NCBI RefSeq assembly: GCF_004210375.1 | Contig: NC_134832.1 | Span: forward strand, 154,997,592-155,061,591 | From: Tachypleus tridentatus | Taxonomy: Eukaryota > Arthropoda > Merostomata > Xiphosura > Limulidae | Direction of reading: 5' to 3' | DNA: 64,000 nt | Shown: piece after piece, positions 46,960-58,994 of the stretch | How the letters are laid out: every line of letters begins with the position of its first letter | Position numbering within the stretch: the stretch's first letter is position 1 | Made by a program: the position numbers and the translations under genes | The notes under the pieces: model-generated | The model's input: the letters and a program-made list of their open reading frames with translations, nothing else | The model's database searches: none | Told to the model about the DNA's origin: nothing

Positions 46960-47925
46960 ATACATCTGTTCGACCCACAATTCACATAATGATACAGCAA
47001 ATCAACCAAGAAGACCAAGGAGCTTTCCAAACAAGTCAGAGATAAAATGGTAAAAAGTTAAGATGAGCAGAAAGTTATCAGAACATTTTAAAGTCAATGA
47101 TTATCCTTTTGAGTCCATCGTTAAGATATGTACCACACAGATCAAGCCGCCTTCCAAACTAAGCAGCCAGGAAAGTACAAAATTGTCTAGAAATCTCACT
47201 ATGAAGCCAACAGTGACTTTGAAATATTTACAAAATTTCATGTTTCAGATAAGTGTCAGTGTTCATACGTTGACAGCATGCCGTCACTACACAAAACTGA
47301 CCTGTATGGACGAGTGACAAGAACAAAGATATTACTGAAAAATTCATCTTAACATTAATATGAAGTTCCTGAGAAAGCATGTGAATGTTACTGCAGACAT
47401 GTGGCAGAAGGTTTTGTGGTCAGACAAGACAAAAATTCAAAGCGTTTTATCTGTTGAAATGACAACACAGAACATCATCTAGTCAACACCATCCCTACTT
47501 TCAAGTTAAAGGGATACTTCTCATCAGTAGGGACTGGAAACTTGTCAGGATTGAGGGGAACATGGGTGATACAAAATACAGGTGAATGCTAGAGGAAAAC
47601 TTGCTTGAGTCAGATAATAATTTAAAACTGGGTCGAATATTCTTAATTCAACTGGACAATGGCCCGAAGCGCAAGAACAAAATCACGCTGTAGTGGTTTC
47701 AGAAGAAGAATGTCAATGTCTTAAAGTAAACCAGTCAAAAGTCATGACTTGAAGCCAGTGATAAATTTATTATGACTCTTCAATAATACAGCTCATCAGT
47801 TATCCCTAACGAATTTGTCAAAATTAAAGAAATTTTGCCAGGAGAATGGGCAAAAAAAGTTACACCATCTATCTCCATTTGGTAGATATCTAACCAAACA
47901 GACTCACAGCAGTAATATTAGGTGT
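46960..47925 (+). pseudogene. Tc1-like transposase remnant
   Basis: A decayed Tc1-family gene with frequent stops and shifts. Recognisable blocks in order are LWSDKTKIQ-like sequence at about 47414-47440 (the first catalytic Asp region, W-S-D-E-T-K in intact relatives), GTGNLSGLRGTW near 47530 (the SGTGNL block), LIQLDNGPKRKNK near 47645-47685 (the QQDNDPKH block, Asp kept but context changed), LKPVIN near 47751 (the NPIENLW block with the Glu lost), and NLSKLKKFCQENGQKK near 47811-47860 (the NLxELxxFCxEEW segment). It cannot encode an active enzyme. I could not find its terminal repeats. Confidence 0.75.
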
Positions 47926-47929
47926 ATCA

Positions 47930-48738
47930 TAGTATGTTGGATGAAGTTCTTTATTAAACAATATAGCAATAGAAACATTAAAAGACTGAATACCAGTTTA
48001 ACAACACTTTCATGATTACCAGTATTACTTCCCACAGAACACTTTCTTCCTAATGTATCATAAGATTATCTAACTAGCAATAGAAACATTAAAAGACTGA
48101 ATACCAGTTTAACAACACTTTCATGATATACCAGTATTACTTCCCACAGGACACTTTCTTCCTAATGTATCATAAGATTATCTAACTAGCAATAGAAACA
48201 TTTAAAGACTGAATACCAGTTTAACAACACTTTCATGATTACCAGTATTACTTCCCACAGAACACTTTCTTTCTAATGTATCATAAGATTATCTAACTAG
48301 CAATAGAAACATTTAAAGACTGAATACCAGTTTAACAACACTTTCATGATTACCAGTATTACTTCCCACAGAACACTTTCTTCCTAATGTATCATAAGAT
48401 TATCTAACTAGCAATAGAAACATTAAAAGACTGAATACCAGTTTAACAACACTTTCATGATATACCAGTATTACTTCCCACAGAACACTTTCTTCCTAAT
48501 GTATCATAAGATTATCTAACTAGCAATAGAAACATTTAAAGACTGAATACCAGTTTAACAACACTTTCATGATTACCAGTATTACTTCCCACAGAACACT
48601 TTCTTTCTAATGTATCATAAGATTATCTAACTAGCAATAGAAACATTTAAAGACTGAATACCAGTTTAACAACACTTTCATGATATACCAGTATTACTTC
48701 CCACAGGACACTTTCTTCCTAATGTATCATAAGATTAT
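47930..48738. repeat. About 112-bp minisatellite, 7 copies
   Basis: The unit contains GCAATAGAAACATTAAAAGA, CTGAATACCAGTTTAACAAC, ACCAGTATTACTTCCCACAG and AATGTATCATAAGATTATCT. It starts directly after the Tc1-like remnant. A lone diverged copy, with the same left neighbour sequence, is at 50750-50900. Confidence 0.94.
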
Positions 48739-48899
48739 CTAGTTCATGTATTGTTGCCAAATGTCCACCAATTACTTACTTATAGAGCTTAATATTTATG
48801 CAATCAGCTTATTTTAATTTATATATATATTTTCTTTGCAGATTTTGCTAACATTCAACTTTCTTTGCACTTTATTGGTTGGGGTTCTATACTTCTGCA

Positions 48900-49255
48900 A
48901 GGCACTGTATGTTAGATGTGAGATGTATCAAAGTCTGTTGGATGTTAGGAGTGTTACGGTATGTTGGATCTCAGGAGTAATACAGCATATTAGATGTCAG
49001 GAGTTTCACATTATATTGGTTTTTAGGAGTATAATAATTTGTTGGATGTTCTGAGTATTACTGCATTTTGGATCTTTGGAGTATCACAGTTTGTTGGATG
49101 TTCTGAGTATTACTGCATTTTGGATCTTTGGAGTATCACAGTTTGTTGGGTGTTCTGAGTATTACTGCATTTTGGATCTTTGGAGTATCACAGTTTGTTG
49201 GATGTTCTGAGTATTACTGCATTTTGGATGTTTGGAGCATCACAGCATGCTACAT
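48900..49255. repeat. 27/54-bp minisatellite
   Basis: A basic 27-bp phrase (GGAGTATCACAGTTTGTTGG plus ATGTTCT) alternates with one containing ATTACTGCATTTTGGATC. From 49041 the pair is regular at 54 bp. Earlier copies (48900-49040) are diverged 27-mers. The same phrase lies next to the 112-bp unit at 47930 and at 50640-50760. Confidence 0.85.
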
Positions 49256-49382
49256 CAGGAAGATTACAGTGTCAGGTATTGAATATGGAACGGAATTTTT
49301 TTCCATTAGGTGTCTGTGACTTATTGGCAATAGACGTCAACAATAAACGTACAATATATAATTCATTTGTTTTAAAATGATA

Positions 49383-49790
49383 TTGGGTTGAGGAATAATT
49401 CGTGAGCGTTTTTTCAAGTTAACAAAATATATTCATAAATGAAACGCTTTCACAAAATATTTCATGTCATTTGGTAGATAATTTTTTGCTCTAATAGATG
49501 GTGTGTTTGATTTTCATATGTATTTAATTTTTGCTTTCATTTTCACTTCATTAAATGGAATGTCAAGTGGACAAAATCGAGCGTTTTCGACACCATCTGC
49601 TTTTCGCATTTAATTTCTTGCAATTTCGTTTAAAACAATGCATACTATATACCTAGGTATTACATGAAATAAAGTATCATAATAAATGTTTTGGGTGTAA
49701 TGTGTTCATGCATTAAAGTATTGTATAGTCTTGCATATAATGCTTGAATGAAATTATTTAAAAACGCTCACGAATTATTCCTCAACCTAA
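49383..49790. mobile_element. Mariner-type MITE, 408 bp
   Basis: The left end starts TTGGGTTGAGGAATAATTCG; the reverse complement of the right end starts TTAGGTTGAGGAATAATTCG. The inverted repeats continue through TGAGCGTTTTT, about 30 bp with one mismatch. TA lies on each side (49381-49382 and 49791-49792). No transposase remnant lies inside, so it is a non-autonomous derivative. The ends resemble mariner ends in starting TTRGGTTG, but differ from those of the element at 37614 after that. Confidence 0.93.
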
Positions 49791-49841
49791 TATATTCAAA
49801 ACAAGTCAAACATATGTATAAAACAAGTTGTATTAAAAGAT

Positions 49842-50090
49842 TTAAGTAATTCTCTTTTCTTGCCAAAAGTCCATACAGACATGTTCAGTTCCTTTAGAAT
49901 CAAACCGACAACATGAATTATTATTTTTTACTTTGTTTCTTACTATATAACCCGTGATAAATTTCCTTATGCTAACCCTTGAGTTACCACAGTTGTATCC
50001 AGAACCTTCAATAATTGTCTCCTTTTCGCCAAATTTCATGCAGGCAGATTTAGTTACTTTAGAAATGACAAATTATTCTCCTTATATCTG
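49842..50090 (-). pseudogene. Cysteine-containing reading frame with an internally duplicated module, unknown
   Basis: The open stretch runs from about 50090 to a stop at 49842 on the minus strand; its first ATG is at 50039. I do not recognise the family. The pattern SK-x-T-x3-CM-x-F, then EK, occurs twice, at about 50030-50075 and 49850-49895, with GYNCGNSRVSIRKF and NNNSCCRF between them. The DNA behind the two modules is also alignable by eye. This regularity suggests a real repeated-domain protein exon or its relic. An upstream in-frame stop and a quick terminal stop argue for a broken or terminal exon. Not in any array, unlike other repeated frames here. Confidence 0.35.
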
Positions 50091-50105
50091 TTCAACTAAT
50101 AAATT

Positions 50106-50639
50106 TACTTTAAAATATCACACATTGCGGCTTAACTAAAAATCACGCAGGCCAACTTCAATTACCATAACTTAACGTTTCCTAACTTCTTTCCTTTATG
50201 TACATTGTTAGACGCTTATTTATAAATATTCCGACTGATTCAGAGAAATATCTAGCCCTGTAGTAACAACAATTTTACGCACAACGGGTAAAACTTGGAA
50301 GTTTCGAGTAAGATGACGTCAACAGTGTTTCAAAACCCTAGTACAACAATTAAACTTCATGCACAACGTGAGCTCGTGCAGTGTTACGTAACGAAACCGG
50401 CTACAAGTATTGCTTTCAAAATAATTAACATTTAACACTCTTGTATTGTAATAAATATCAATCATCCAAGAACATAAGTTCGGGTAGGAGGAAGAGGTCG
50501 TAGAGAACCTGACCCTCCAGGGTATGAACCCAAACACCGACGACATTCATTCATTTGTAGTCATTGTAAAGTAAAACAGTCATTAAATAGCAGTCCACTA
50601 AATAATAACTCTTATTCAAAACAGTCATGTATATCCAAC
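50106..50639. other. Sequence without recognised features
   Basis: Contains a 75-codon minus-strand frame (50319-50546) without motif, otherwise AT-rich DNA. Confidence 0.45.
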
Positions 50640-50900
50640 ACACAACATCTTGTATCTCACGTGTTTCACACACAGCATGTTACACGTCTTAAGTATCATG
50701 GTTATGGATATCATGTGTGTCACGGTATGTTTGGTGTTTGGTATATCACGATACATTGGATTAAGTTCATTATTAGAAAATATAGGAATAGAAACATTAA
50801 AAGACTGAATTGTTTTAATACCAGTTTAATAAAACTTTCAAGATATACCAGTATTACTTACCATAGAATACTTTCTACTACTGTATCATAAAATTATCTA
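50640..50900. repeat. Dispersed partial copy of the 27-bp plus 112-bp repeat block
   Basis: 50640-50760 carries diverged 27-mers (ATATCACGATACATTGGATT). 50761-50900 carries one copy of the 112-bp unit (GGAATAGAAACATTAAAAGA, ACCAGTATTACTTACCATAG) with a small insertion. The order and join match 47920-48040. Confidence 0.8.
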
Positions 50901-52904
50901 ACTTATTTTAATAATGTTCTACTTCTCTCCAGACTTGAAAATTATGTGAACTTATGAATCATATTACAAGGTCTCAACATACTCGGCTATATAAAAGTAA
51001 GGTTAGAAACTGTTAAAATAAGTTTAATTGTTCATATTACCAGATTAAACAAACAGATGATTTCATTGAAATAATTAAAAGTTTCGCTCATGAATTAAGT
51101 ATTAGCGCCACCTAAGCACATTATATTGCATACACGTTTTTACAAATATGTGTCTGTGTGTGTGTATAATGCTTTTTCGCACGCGCAGGTGGCAAAAATC
51201 CAGAGATCCATAATTCAGCCCACTTATGCTGCTACTTAAATACTAATCCACCACAAATTGGATCTGGTTACCGTGCTAGCTAAACAAATAATGTATCGTG
51301 AACGAGGACCGAATTTCAATTAATGTTACAAACCTGTTAGCCTGAAAGAAGTAGCCTTGATAATGTTTATTTTAATAGGTAACCTAGTTATGATTGACGA
51401 GATATTTGAGGTAATAACTTGTAATCAAACGTCTCTTTGTCGTTCAGGGTGTCATCTGTGTACTCGTACGATTGCTTTAATGAACTACCTTTTAAAGAAT
51501 TTTGAATTAGAAACTCATCAGGATATTTTTTTAAAGGTTAATAATATGTGGTAACAAGTGGCGCTACAAGATTCTATTTCTCAAAGCACGATTTCAGATT
51601 AAATATTTTTAAGAGTTATGATGAAACTCGTCTTGCTTGTTATTTGGTTTCTCTGAATGAGGTCAGGATTACACCACTGGAAAGCTGAACTTTTGGAATA
51701 TATTGTGCCGCGTTAAAAACTAGTTTTAAAGAATGCATGTAAGTAAAAGCTCTCGACAATATGAAGCATTTAAGATAAAGGAGTTTTAATGAGAAACACT
51801 GTGAGAGTGAATTTACAATAAACAGTTACAATTTATTTTATTAAACATATATAATATATTAGATTTAACAGACACAAAATTTCATTTGTAAATGGGAAAA
51901 TGAATAACATTTGTAAGTTAGATATACCATTATTTTAATTAATTAATTAAATAGCATGTATCAGGACAAAACATGACTTGGAGAACAGTTTCTTCATGTT
52001 GGTATATCGCAAAAAACATTTATGTTGTTTAACTTCGATTTATGACGTCATTCCTAATACACTTATAGTTGCATAAGAGATCTATGTATTCCAGCTTAGA
52101 GCGGTAATTATTACATGTTGTTAGAAATGTGAACACATTTTTAGTACTAAGATTAATCATTATTATTGATTATAGCATTAACTAAATTGACAGATAAGTA
52201 CTGTATCCCATACAAACATATATCTGTTTATATATATATATATAATAAGAAACGTTTCCTGTTAAAAAATAAAACGTTTGTGGGACTGGAGGTGATTATG
52301 TTTGGTAATTATAACATAATTTATTTTTATTTTCAATTCGTTTATGAGGTTTGACAAAAACCTCCAACATCTTAGCAAATAAAGTTCATAATACTTTATC
52401 GTGGATACAGTAGCTTTAAAGCAGGACCTGTAAGTTTGATAACAATAGAGTGGAAAGAGGATACATGACGTAATCTCTTTTATTTAGTCTGCAAGTAAGA
52501 TTTTCAATAAAACTATATTAGTGTGACAAGGAAAGGATACGTATAAATAAGTGTATGTAAATACAACTTCCAGAGAAACGTCTTGGTCTACATGTTATCT
52601 ACGGTACAAAGTGAAGAAACTAAATCCATAAGAAACACCAATCTACTGTAGACGAATGGAGCTGTGTCATCGATGTTGTAGGCTTCATGTAAGTTTTGGT
52701 TTCGGTTCAATTCGAAAATTTCAAAATATTATTACTAGAAAATGTTAAAATGTTGTGTTCCATTGTTTGACAGTAAATAAACATTGGGAACGAGAAGATA
52801 TGTCCATGTTTCTATGACAACATACAAACACTAGTTTTAGGTATTTTTATGTTCATCCTCAAAAGTTTAAGACTTTTAAACAGACAAGAAAACTATAGCT
52901 GCAG
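50901..52904. other. AT-rich sequence without recognised features
   Basis: Two kilobases without tandem arrays, SINEs or transposon ends that I can see. Short frames (51357-51554, 52166-52354) have no motif. There is a (TA)n run near 52233-52246. Confidence 0.5.
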
Positions 52905-53035
52905 CATGAACCAGTACGAGAGATAATCTGTGAAAACTACGATAAGGACATGAACCAGTGTGAGAGATATTCTATGGAAACTACAGCAAGGAAATGAACC
53001 AATAGAAGAGATATTCTACTAAAACTACACCAGAC
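52905..53035. repeat. Degenerate 52-bp minisatellite, 2-3 copies
   Basis: Units share ATGAACCAGTGTGAGAGATA and GAAAACTACGATAAGGA-like sequence. Confidence 0.7.
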
Positions 53036-53444
53036 ATTACATGTAAAAAAAAAAAGAAGATATTCATCTCTGTCTGATCTCGTGTAGAACGTGTTTAGTT
53101 TGGAGATTCAACTGTCTCCTTGCGTCTATCACTTTAGCAAGTGAACCATTCATGTTCACAAGACAAGCCACAGATAAGGCACTGGTGAGAACAAAGTGCA
53201 CATTTGATTAATAAACACGGCCAGGTGTTTCATGCTCTTGGGCAAATGGTGTGATTTTGTTATTTTATTTTATTATTATGGAAACGAATTTTGACGTATC
53301 GAGACGAAAATAAATGACACAAAACTAGTGCCTTTAACAAAAGTAATTTCAAAAATAATAACGTGTGAACTTTCCAGATTTAAATAAACACAAATTTCAA
53401 ATAAGTATTAGAAACAAATCACTAAAATATGGTTAACAATTAAA

Positions 53445-53865
53445 TAAACATTCGATACACATTTAACAACATGAACAGCTATAGAACACACACAACTAAT
53501 GTGAGAAATACACCCAGATACGTGTGGTAAATATTTTAACTACATGACCAACAATAGAACAGACTCGACTAATGTGAAAAACACAGCAGATACGTGTGAT
53601 AAATATTTTAACTACAAGAACAACTATAGAACAAACACCACTAATGTAATAAACAATTTATATAGATGTGATACAAGTTTAATTATATGAATACCTATAA
53701 AATAGGCACTACTAATATAGAAAACACAAAGATACGTGTGATTCTCATTTGACTACATAAGCAGTTAAAGAACAGAAACTGCTAACGTGAAGAACAACAA
53801 AATACGTGTAATTCAAAACTAACTACATGAACTGCCATTGAACAGAAATTATTAAAATAAATACG
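53445..53865. repeat. Degenerate minisatellite of about 72-75 bp, 5-6 copies
   Basis: Units share ACTACATGAACAACTATAGA, ACTAATGTGA and AGATACGTGTGATAAATATT. Divergence is high, and spacing varies by several bases. Confidence 0.75.
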
Positions 53866-54148
53866 AGTAAGGTAAAACAGTGAGGCACTCTTTAAAATAA
53901 AAAACAATTTAGAATGAAAACAAAGACTTTACGAGAAAATAGTCCTAGCTTGAAAACAATAACATATCTTTTCACAAATAATCAATTCTAAAAAAGCAAC
54001 AGCGACACATCTTTGACCAAAAAACAGCCCTAGTTTACAAAGAAATATGTTCCAACTATTTTGAAGAAAACAAAAGAGAAAGGTAAAAGGTAAAGGTGTA
54101 CTCCTTGGAAATAGAGGAGCCCCGTCTTATAACATAAGAAATTCCCAT

Positions 54149-54303
54149 TAGTTTTTGTTTTTAATCTCGCGCAAAGCTACGCAAGGCCTATCTGAGCTAA
54201 CGGTCCCTAATTTAGCAGTGTAAGACTAAAGAGAAAACACCAAGTTTACACCAACTCTAGGGCTACTCTTTTACCATCGAATAGTGTGATTGAACGTAAC
54301 ACT
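54149..54303 (-). mobile_element. Long tRNA-headed SINE, truncated at the start of the EcoRI-site array
   Basis: On the minus strand the body phrase TATTCGATGGTAAAAGAGTA, the block TACACTGCTAAATTAGGGAC and the tail GTAGCTTTGCGCGAGATTAA are present. The head is missing, and the sequence passes directly into the first unit of the 41-bp array. Confidence 0.8.
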
Positions 54304-56268
54304 ATGAATTCTTTATTACAGTATAAATATTGTTAGGTAATGTTACGAATTCCTTATTACAGTATAAATATTGATAGATAATGTTACGAATTCATTATTA
54401 CAGTATAAATATTGATAGGTAATGTTATGAATTCCTTATTACAGTATAAATATTGATAGGTAATGTTACGAATTCCTTATTACAGTATAAATATTGATAG
54501 GTAATGTTACGAATTCCTTATTACAGTATAAATATTGATAGGTAATGTTACGAATTCCTTATTACAGTATAAATATTGATAGGTAATGCTATCAATTCCT
54601 TGTTACAGTATAAATATTGATAGGTAATGATAGGTAATATCAATTCCTTATTACAGTATTCTGCTATTACAGTATAAATATTGATAGGTAATGTTATCAA
54701 TTCCTTATTACAGTATAAATATTGATAGGTAATGCTATCAATTCCTTATTACAGTATAAATATTGATAGGTACTGTTACGAATTCCTTATTACAGTATAA
54801 ATATTGATAGGTACTGTTACGAATTCCGTATTACAGTATAAATATTGATAGGTAATGCTATCAATTCCTTATTACAGTATAAATATTGATAGGTAATGTT
54901 ATGAATTACTTATTACAGTATAAATATTGATAGGTAATGTTATGGATTCCTTATTACAGTATAAATATTGATAGGTAATTTTACGAATTCCTTATTACAG
55001 TAAAAATATTGATAGGTAATGCTATCAATTCCTTGTTACAGTATAAATATTGATAGGTAATGTTATCAATTCCTTATTACAGTATAAATATTGAAAGGCA
55101 ATGCTATCAATTCCTTATTACAGTATAAATATTGATAGGTAATGCTATCAATTCCTTATTACAGTATAAATATTGATAGGTACTTTAACGAATTATTACA
55201 GTATAAATATTGATAGGTAATGTTACGAATTCCTTATTACAGTATAAATATTGATAGGTAATGTTACGAATTCCTTATTACAGTATAAATATTGATAGGT
55301 AATGTTACGAATTCCTTATTACAGTATAAATATTGATAGGTAATGTTATCAATTCCTTATTACAGTATACATATTGATAGGTAATGTTACGAATTCCTTA
55401 TTACAGTATAAATATTGATAGGTAATGCTATCAATTCCTTATTACAGTATAAATATTGATAGGTAATGTTATGAATTCCTTATTACAGTATAAATATTGA
55501 TAGGTAATGTTATGAATTCCTTAGTACAGTATAAATATTGATAGGTAATGCTATCAATTCCTTATTACAGTATAAATATTGATAGGTACTGTTACGAATT
55601 CCTTATTACAGTATAAATATTGATAGGTAATGTTACGAATTCTTTAATACAGTATAAATATTGATAGGTAATGTTATCAATTCCTTATTACAGTATAAAT
55701 ATTGATAGGTAATGCTATGAATTCCTTATTACAGTATAAATATTGATTGGTAATGTTACGAATTCCTTATTACAGTATAAATATTTATAGGTAATGCTAT
55801 CAATTCCTTATTACAGTATAAATATTGATAGGTAATGCTATCAATTTCTTATTACAGTATAAATATTGATAGGTAACATTATCAATTCCTTGTTACAGCA
55901 TAAATATTGATAGGTAATGTTATCAATTCCTTATTACAGTATAAATATTGAAAGGTCATGTTATCAATTCCTTATTACAGTATAAATATTGATAGGTAAT
56001 GTTACGAATTCGTTATTACAGTATAAATATTGATAGGTAATGTTATGAATTCGTTATTACAGTATAAATATTGATAGGTAATGTTACGAATTCCGTATTA
56101 CAGTATAAATATTGATAGGTAATGTTACGAATTCCTTATTACAGTATAAATATTGATAGGTAATGTTATGAATTCCTTATTACAGTATAAATATTGATAG
56201 GTAATGTTATGAATTCCTTATTACAGTATAAATATTGATAGGTAATGTTATGAATTCCTTATTACAGT
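54299..56268. repeat. 41-bp minisatellite with EcoRI sites, about 48 copies
   Basis: The unit contains TATAAATATTGATAGGTAAT, then GTTACGAATTCC and TTATTACAG. Three main unit types (TTACGAATTCC, TTATGAATTCC, CTATCAATTCC) are interspersed; the last lacks the GAATTC site. There are occasional indels (for example at 54625 and 55185), and no long reading frame results. Confidence 0.95.
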
Positions 56269-57157
56269 ATTTGCTTAGCTTGACTTCACTTTTCTTTGTT
56301 GTTTCTGAGATCGGTTGTCGCTTTAAGCTGTCATTTAGCACTGACAACACTAAGAAGTGGTATTTTCTGTATCAGATATAATCAAGGTATGTGTGCATCA
56401 AGATCAAGAGAAATACTTGATTTACTTTAGTAATATTACATTTTGAACGAACGTATAGGATATATTGTAGGTAAACTTTCCGACTTATCAAGCCTGACTT
56501 GTCGCATTCTTTAGAGATTCATAGCAATTATCTCCGTGAATAAACGCTGTGAAAGAATGCACGTTCTAGAGGATTAACTTTGATAGCATAATCCTCGAAC
56601 CATAGTTCGTTCATTGTACTATGGCCTGGGGCGCATCCACCAGGTTGTCACGTGCACTCGCATCAGGAGTTCTTTAGTGAAACGATTGTTTTAATCCTGT
56701 GTTGGTCAGCCGGATGCTTTGGTCAAACTGAAAGTCCAAATCAAAGGCGAGAACGAGCCGAGATTACACAGTGTCCATTTCAGACCACCCTGTTGTCCTG
56801 ATGGATATCGTTAACACCATATTCTTCGTCGGCTTCGAAACGAGTGGTCAACTGCATATCTGGTTCCAGTTCTTAGAGTCAATTCGCTCCTCTGCTTGAC
56901 TTCTGGTCACTTTCTTTTGAGGTTTGCACATTTGCCGACTCAAGCACAAAGGGAATCGCGAGATAAGCACGGATTCACGCTTCTTTTCTCGTGCGCTTCG
57001 CATGAGAATACTTTTGTCATCCGATCCTGCAGGGGGTTCTATTAACAAATCGACTTGTTGAAAATCCGATTTCATTGTTAATACCAGTCTCACTCACTGA
57101 GAAACTTGCACTTGGATCAAAGATACCTATAAACATCAGCCATTTCACCGTGGACAT
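56269..57157. other. Unique, CpG-richer sequence with a possible exon on the minus strand
   Basis: The frame 57093-56848 (81 codons, minus) is polar and rich in K, R, E, S and Q, with a good share of acidic and basic residues, unlike the random AT-driven frames elsewhere. Its second ATG (57075) starts MKSDFQQVDLLIEPPAGSDD. I do not recognise the protein. It ends TGCAGTTGA. It could be a short exon or a chance frame in balanced DNA. Confidence 0.25.
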
Positions 57158-57270
57158 TTGTTTCTTTGTTGTAAAGCATAAAGTTACACAATGGTCCTAC
57201 CACGGGTATTGACATCCAATTATTAAAATTTTTATCCTTATTTAGACTTACCGCTGATCCATTAAGAGGC
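57158..57270 (-). mobile_element. Short tRNA-headed SINE, subfamily 2, diverged
   Basis: On the minus strand: CTTAATGGATCAGCGGTAAG, ATTGGATGTCAATACCCGTG in place of the B box region, and CATTGTGTAACTTTATGCTT with an ACAAAGAAACAAA tail. Confidence 0.7.
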
Positions 57271-57467
57271 TTACCGCATACAATAAAATATTATGGTATT
57301 AGTAAAAATAGTTTACTGAAACACGTAGATGGTTAAAACTCATTTTAACACAATGAGTTATTCTGAAACAATTAAAAAAAATTACTTGAATAATATTTAG
57401 TGTCATACATTTATTGTTAGGGTGTAGCTATTTACTATTTTTGATAAAATAATAATAAACAATTATT

Positions 57468-57655
57468 AATTGTTTCTTTGCTGAATTTCTCGCAAAACTA
57501 CAAGAAGAACAATTACAGCTCATAATTTATCACAGATTGACTGGAGGAAAGGCAGCTGGTTAACACCACCCACTTCCAAAATTTGGACAACTCTTTATCA
57601 ATAAAAATTGGGATAGTACATACATTATAATGCCCTCACGACAAAAAGGTCTAGC
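57468..57655 (-). mobile_element. Long tRNA-headed SINE, old fragment
   Basis: On the minus strand, GAGGGCATTATAATGTATGT, GTGGGTGGTGTTAACCAGCT, GCCTTTCCTCCAGTCAATCT and a decayed tail are aligned with intact copies. Head missing; among the most diverged copies of the window. Confidence 0.65.
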
Positions 57656-58416
57656 AGGTTCATTAACGAAATGAGAACTTACTTTTTTAAAGAACCATTT
57701 TTATTTGTTTGAAAGCATTTTAAAAATTACTCTTATACAGTTTAATGGCTTCTAAATAAAAAATGGCAGACTACACGTGAGGATATAAGGTCAGCACGTG
57801 CGAGTTAAAATGTAATTACTTTTGTTAGTAACGTCCTGTTTTTTTATTTTCAAAATCTGTAATAAAGTACAACTAAATATCTGGGCAGATGTGAAATTTT
57901 GATTTTACTAAAAATAAATAAATGTTTTTATTTTTAAACTTTGCAAGAAAAAATATTTTTGGTCTTACTAACAGCTTGTAACGCATGATTCACCATTACT
58001 CAACTTCATGGTTTGTAAATGTTTCCCCCAGAAATAGTTTTTATTTTGATAATAGCACACACAGAAGTTGTGGACATTGTACTAAAACGATTTTAGAGCT
58101 TTAATACGCCGTTACCCTCTATGTCCCCTCGAACGGTCATGCACGTTTTGACATAAGCCCTGAACTATAGTTTCCAATAACAAAAACTTCGTCGTGAGTC
58201 TGTCATGTCCAAATCATACCACTTCTCACTGCCACTTTCAATAATCTATAATTAAAAATAATATATGTTTAAATTTAAATGATTCATCCATTTTTAGGCC
58301 TTTAATTGTATATCAATATTTCATTTCTGGGTTTTAAAAACTAATATTAACCGTAACACTTCGAAATGTAGAAAGTGCTCATTTCTAAGTAACTGTGTTA
58401 CCGATGTTTGTATTTA
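57656..58416. other. AT-rich sequence without recognised features
   Basis: Nothing seen. Confidence 0.5.
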
Positions 58417-58733
58417 ACGTTAAAAGTTTGTTTGTTTTGTTTTTTGTTTGTTTTTTTGGAATTTCGCACAAAGCTACTCGAGGGCTATCTGTGCTAGCCG
58501 TCCCTAATTTAGCAGTGCAAGACTAGAGGGAAGGCAGCTAGTCATCACCACCCACCGCCAACTCTTGGGCTACTCTTTTACCAACGAATAGTGGGATTGG
58601 CCGTCACATTATAACGCCCCCACGGCTGGGAGGGCGAGCATGTTTGGCACGACTCGGGCGCGAACCCGCGACCCTCAGATTACGAAGCGCACGCCTTAAC
58701 GCGCTAGGCCATGCCAGGCCCCACGTTAAAAGT
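58417..58733 (-). mobile_element. Long tRNA-headed SINE, full length, with 11-bp target-site duplication
   Basis: Element 58428-58722 on the minus strand, GGGGCCTGGCATGGCCTAGC to a long CAAACAAAAAAC-type tail. The head has CTTCGTAA in place of CTCGTAA; the body is complete. ACGTTAAAAGT flanks it exactly at 58417-58427 and 58723-58733. Confidence 0.95.
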
Positions 58734-58761
58734 AATGGCATTATTGACACATATTCTAGTT

Positions 58762-58980
58762 TTTAAAACTGTTATATAGTCAATAAACTATAAGGCTGTG
58801 TAACCTCATAACAGCTTTGTCTTTGATAACAGTATTATTGACTCCTAATTCAAGATTTAATATTGTTGTATAGTTAATAAACTATAAGGCTGTGTAACCT
58901 CATAACAGCTCTTTCCCTGGTAACGACATTACTGACGTATATTTTAATACTGTTATACATTTAATAAGCTGTTAGACATT
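58762..58980. repeat. About 93-bp tandem repeat, 2-3 copies
   Basis: AAACTATAAGGCTGTGTAAC and CTCATAACAGCT recur with a 93-bp spacing. A third, partial copy carries ACTGTTATACATTTAATAAG. Confidence 0.8.
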
Positions 58981-58994
58981 ATAGCAATGAAGAA

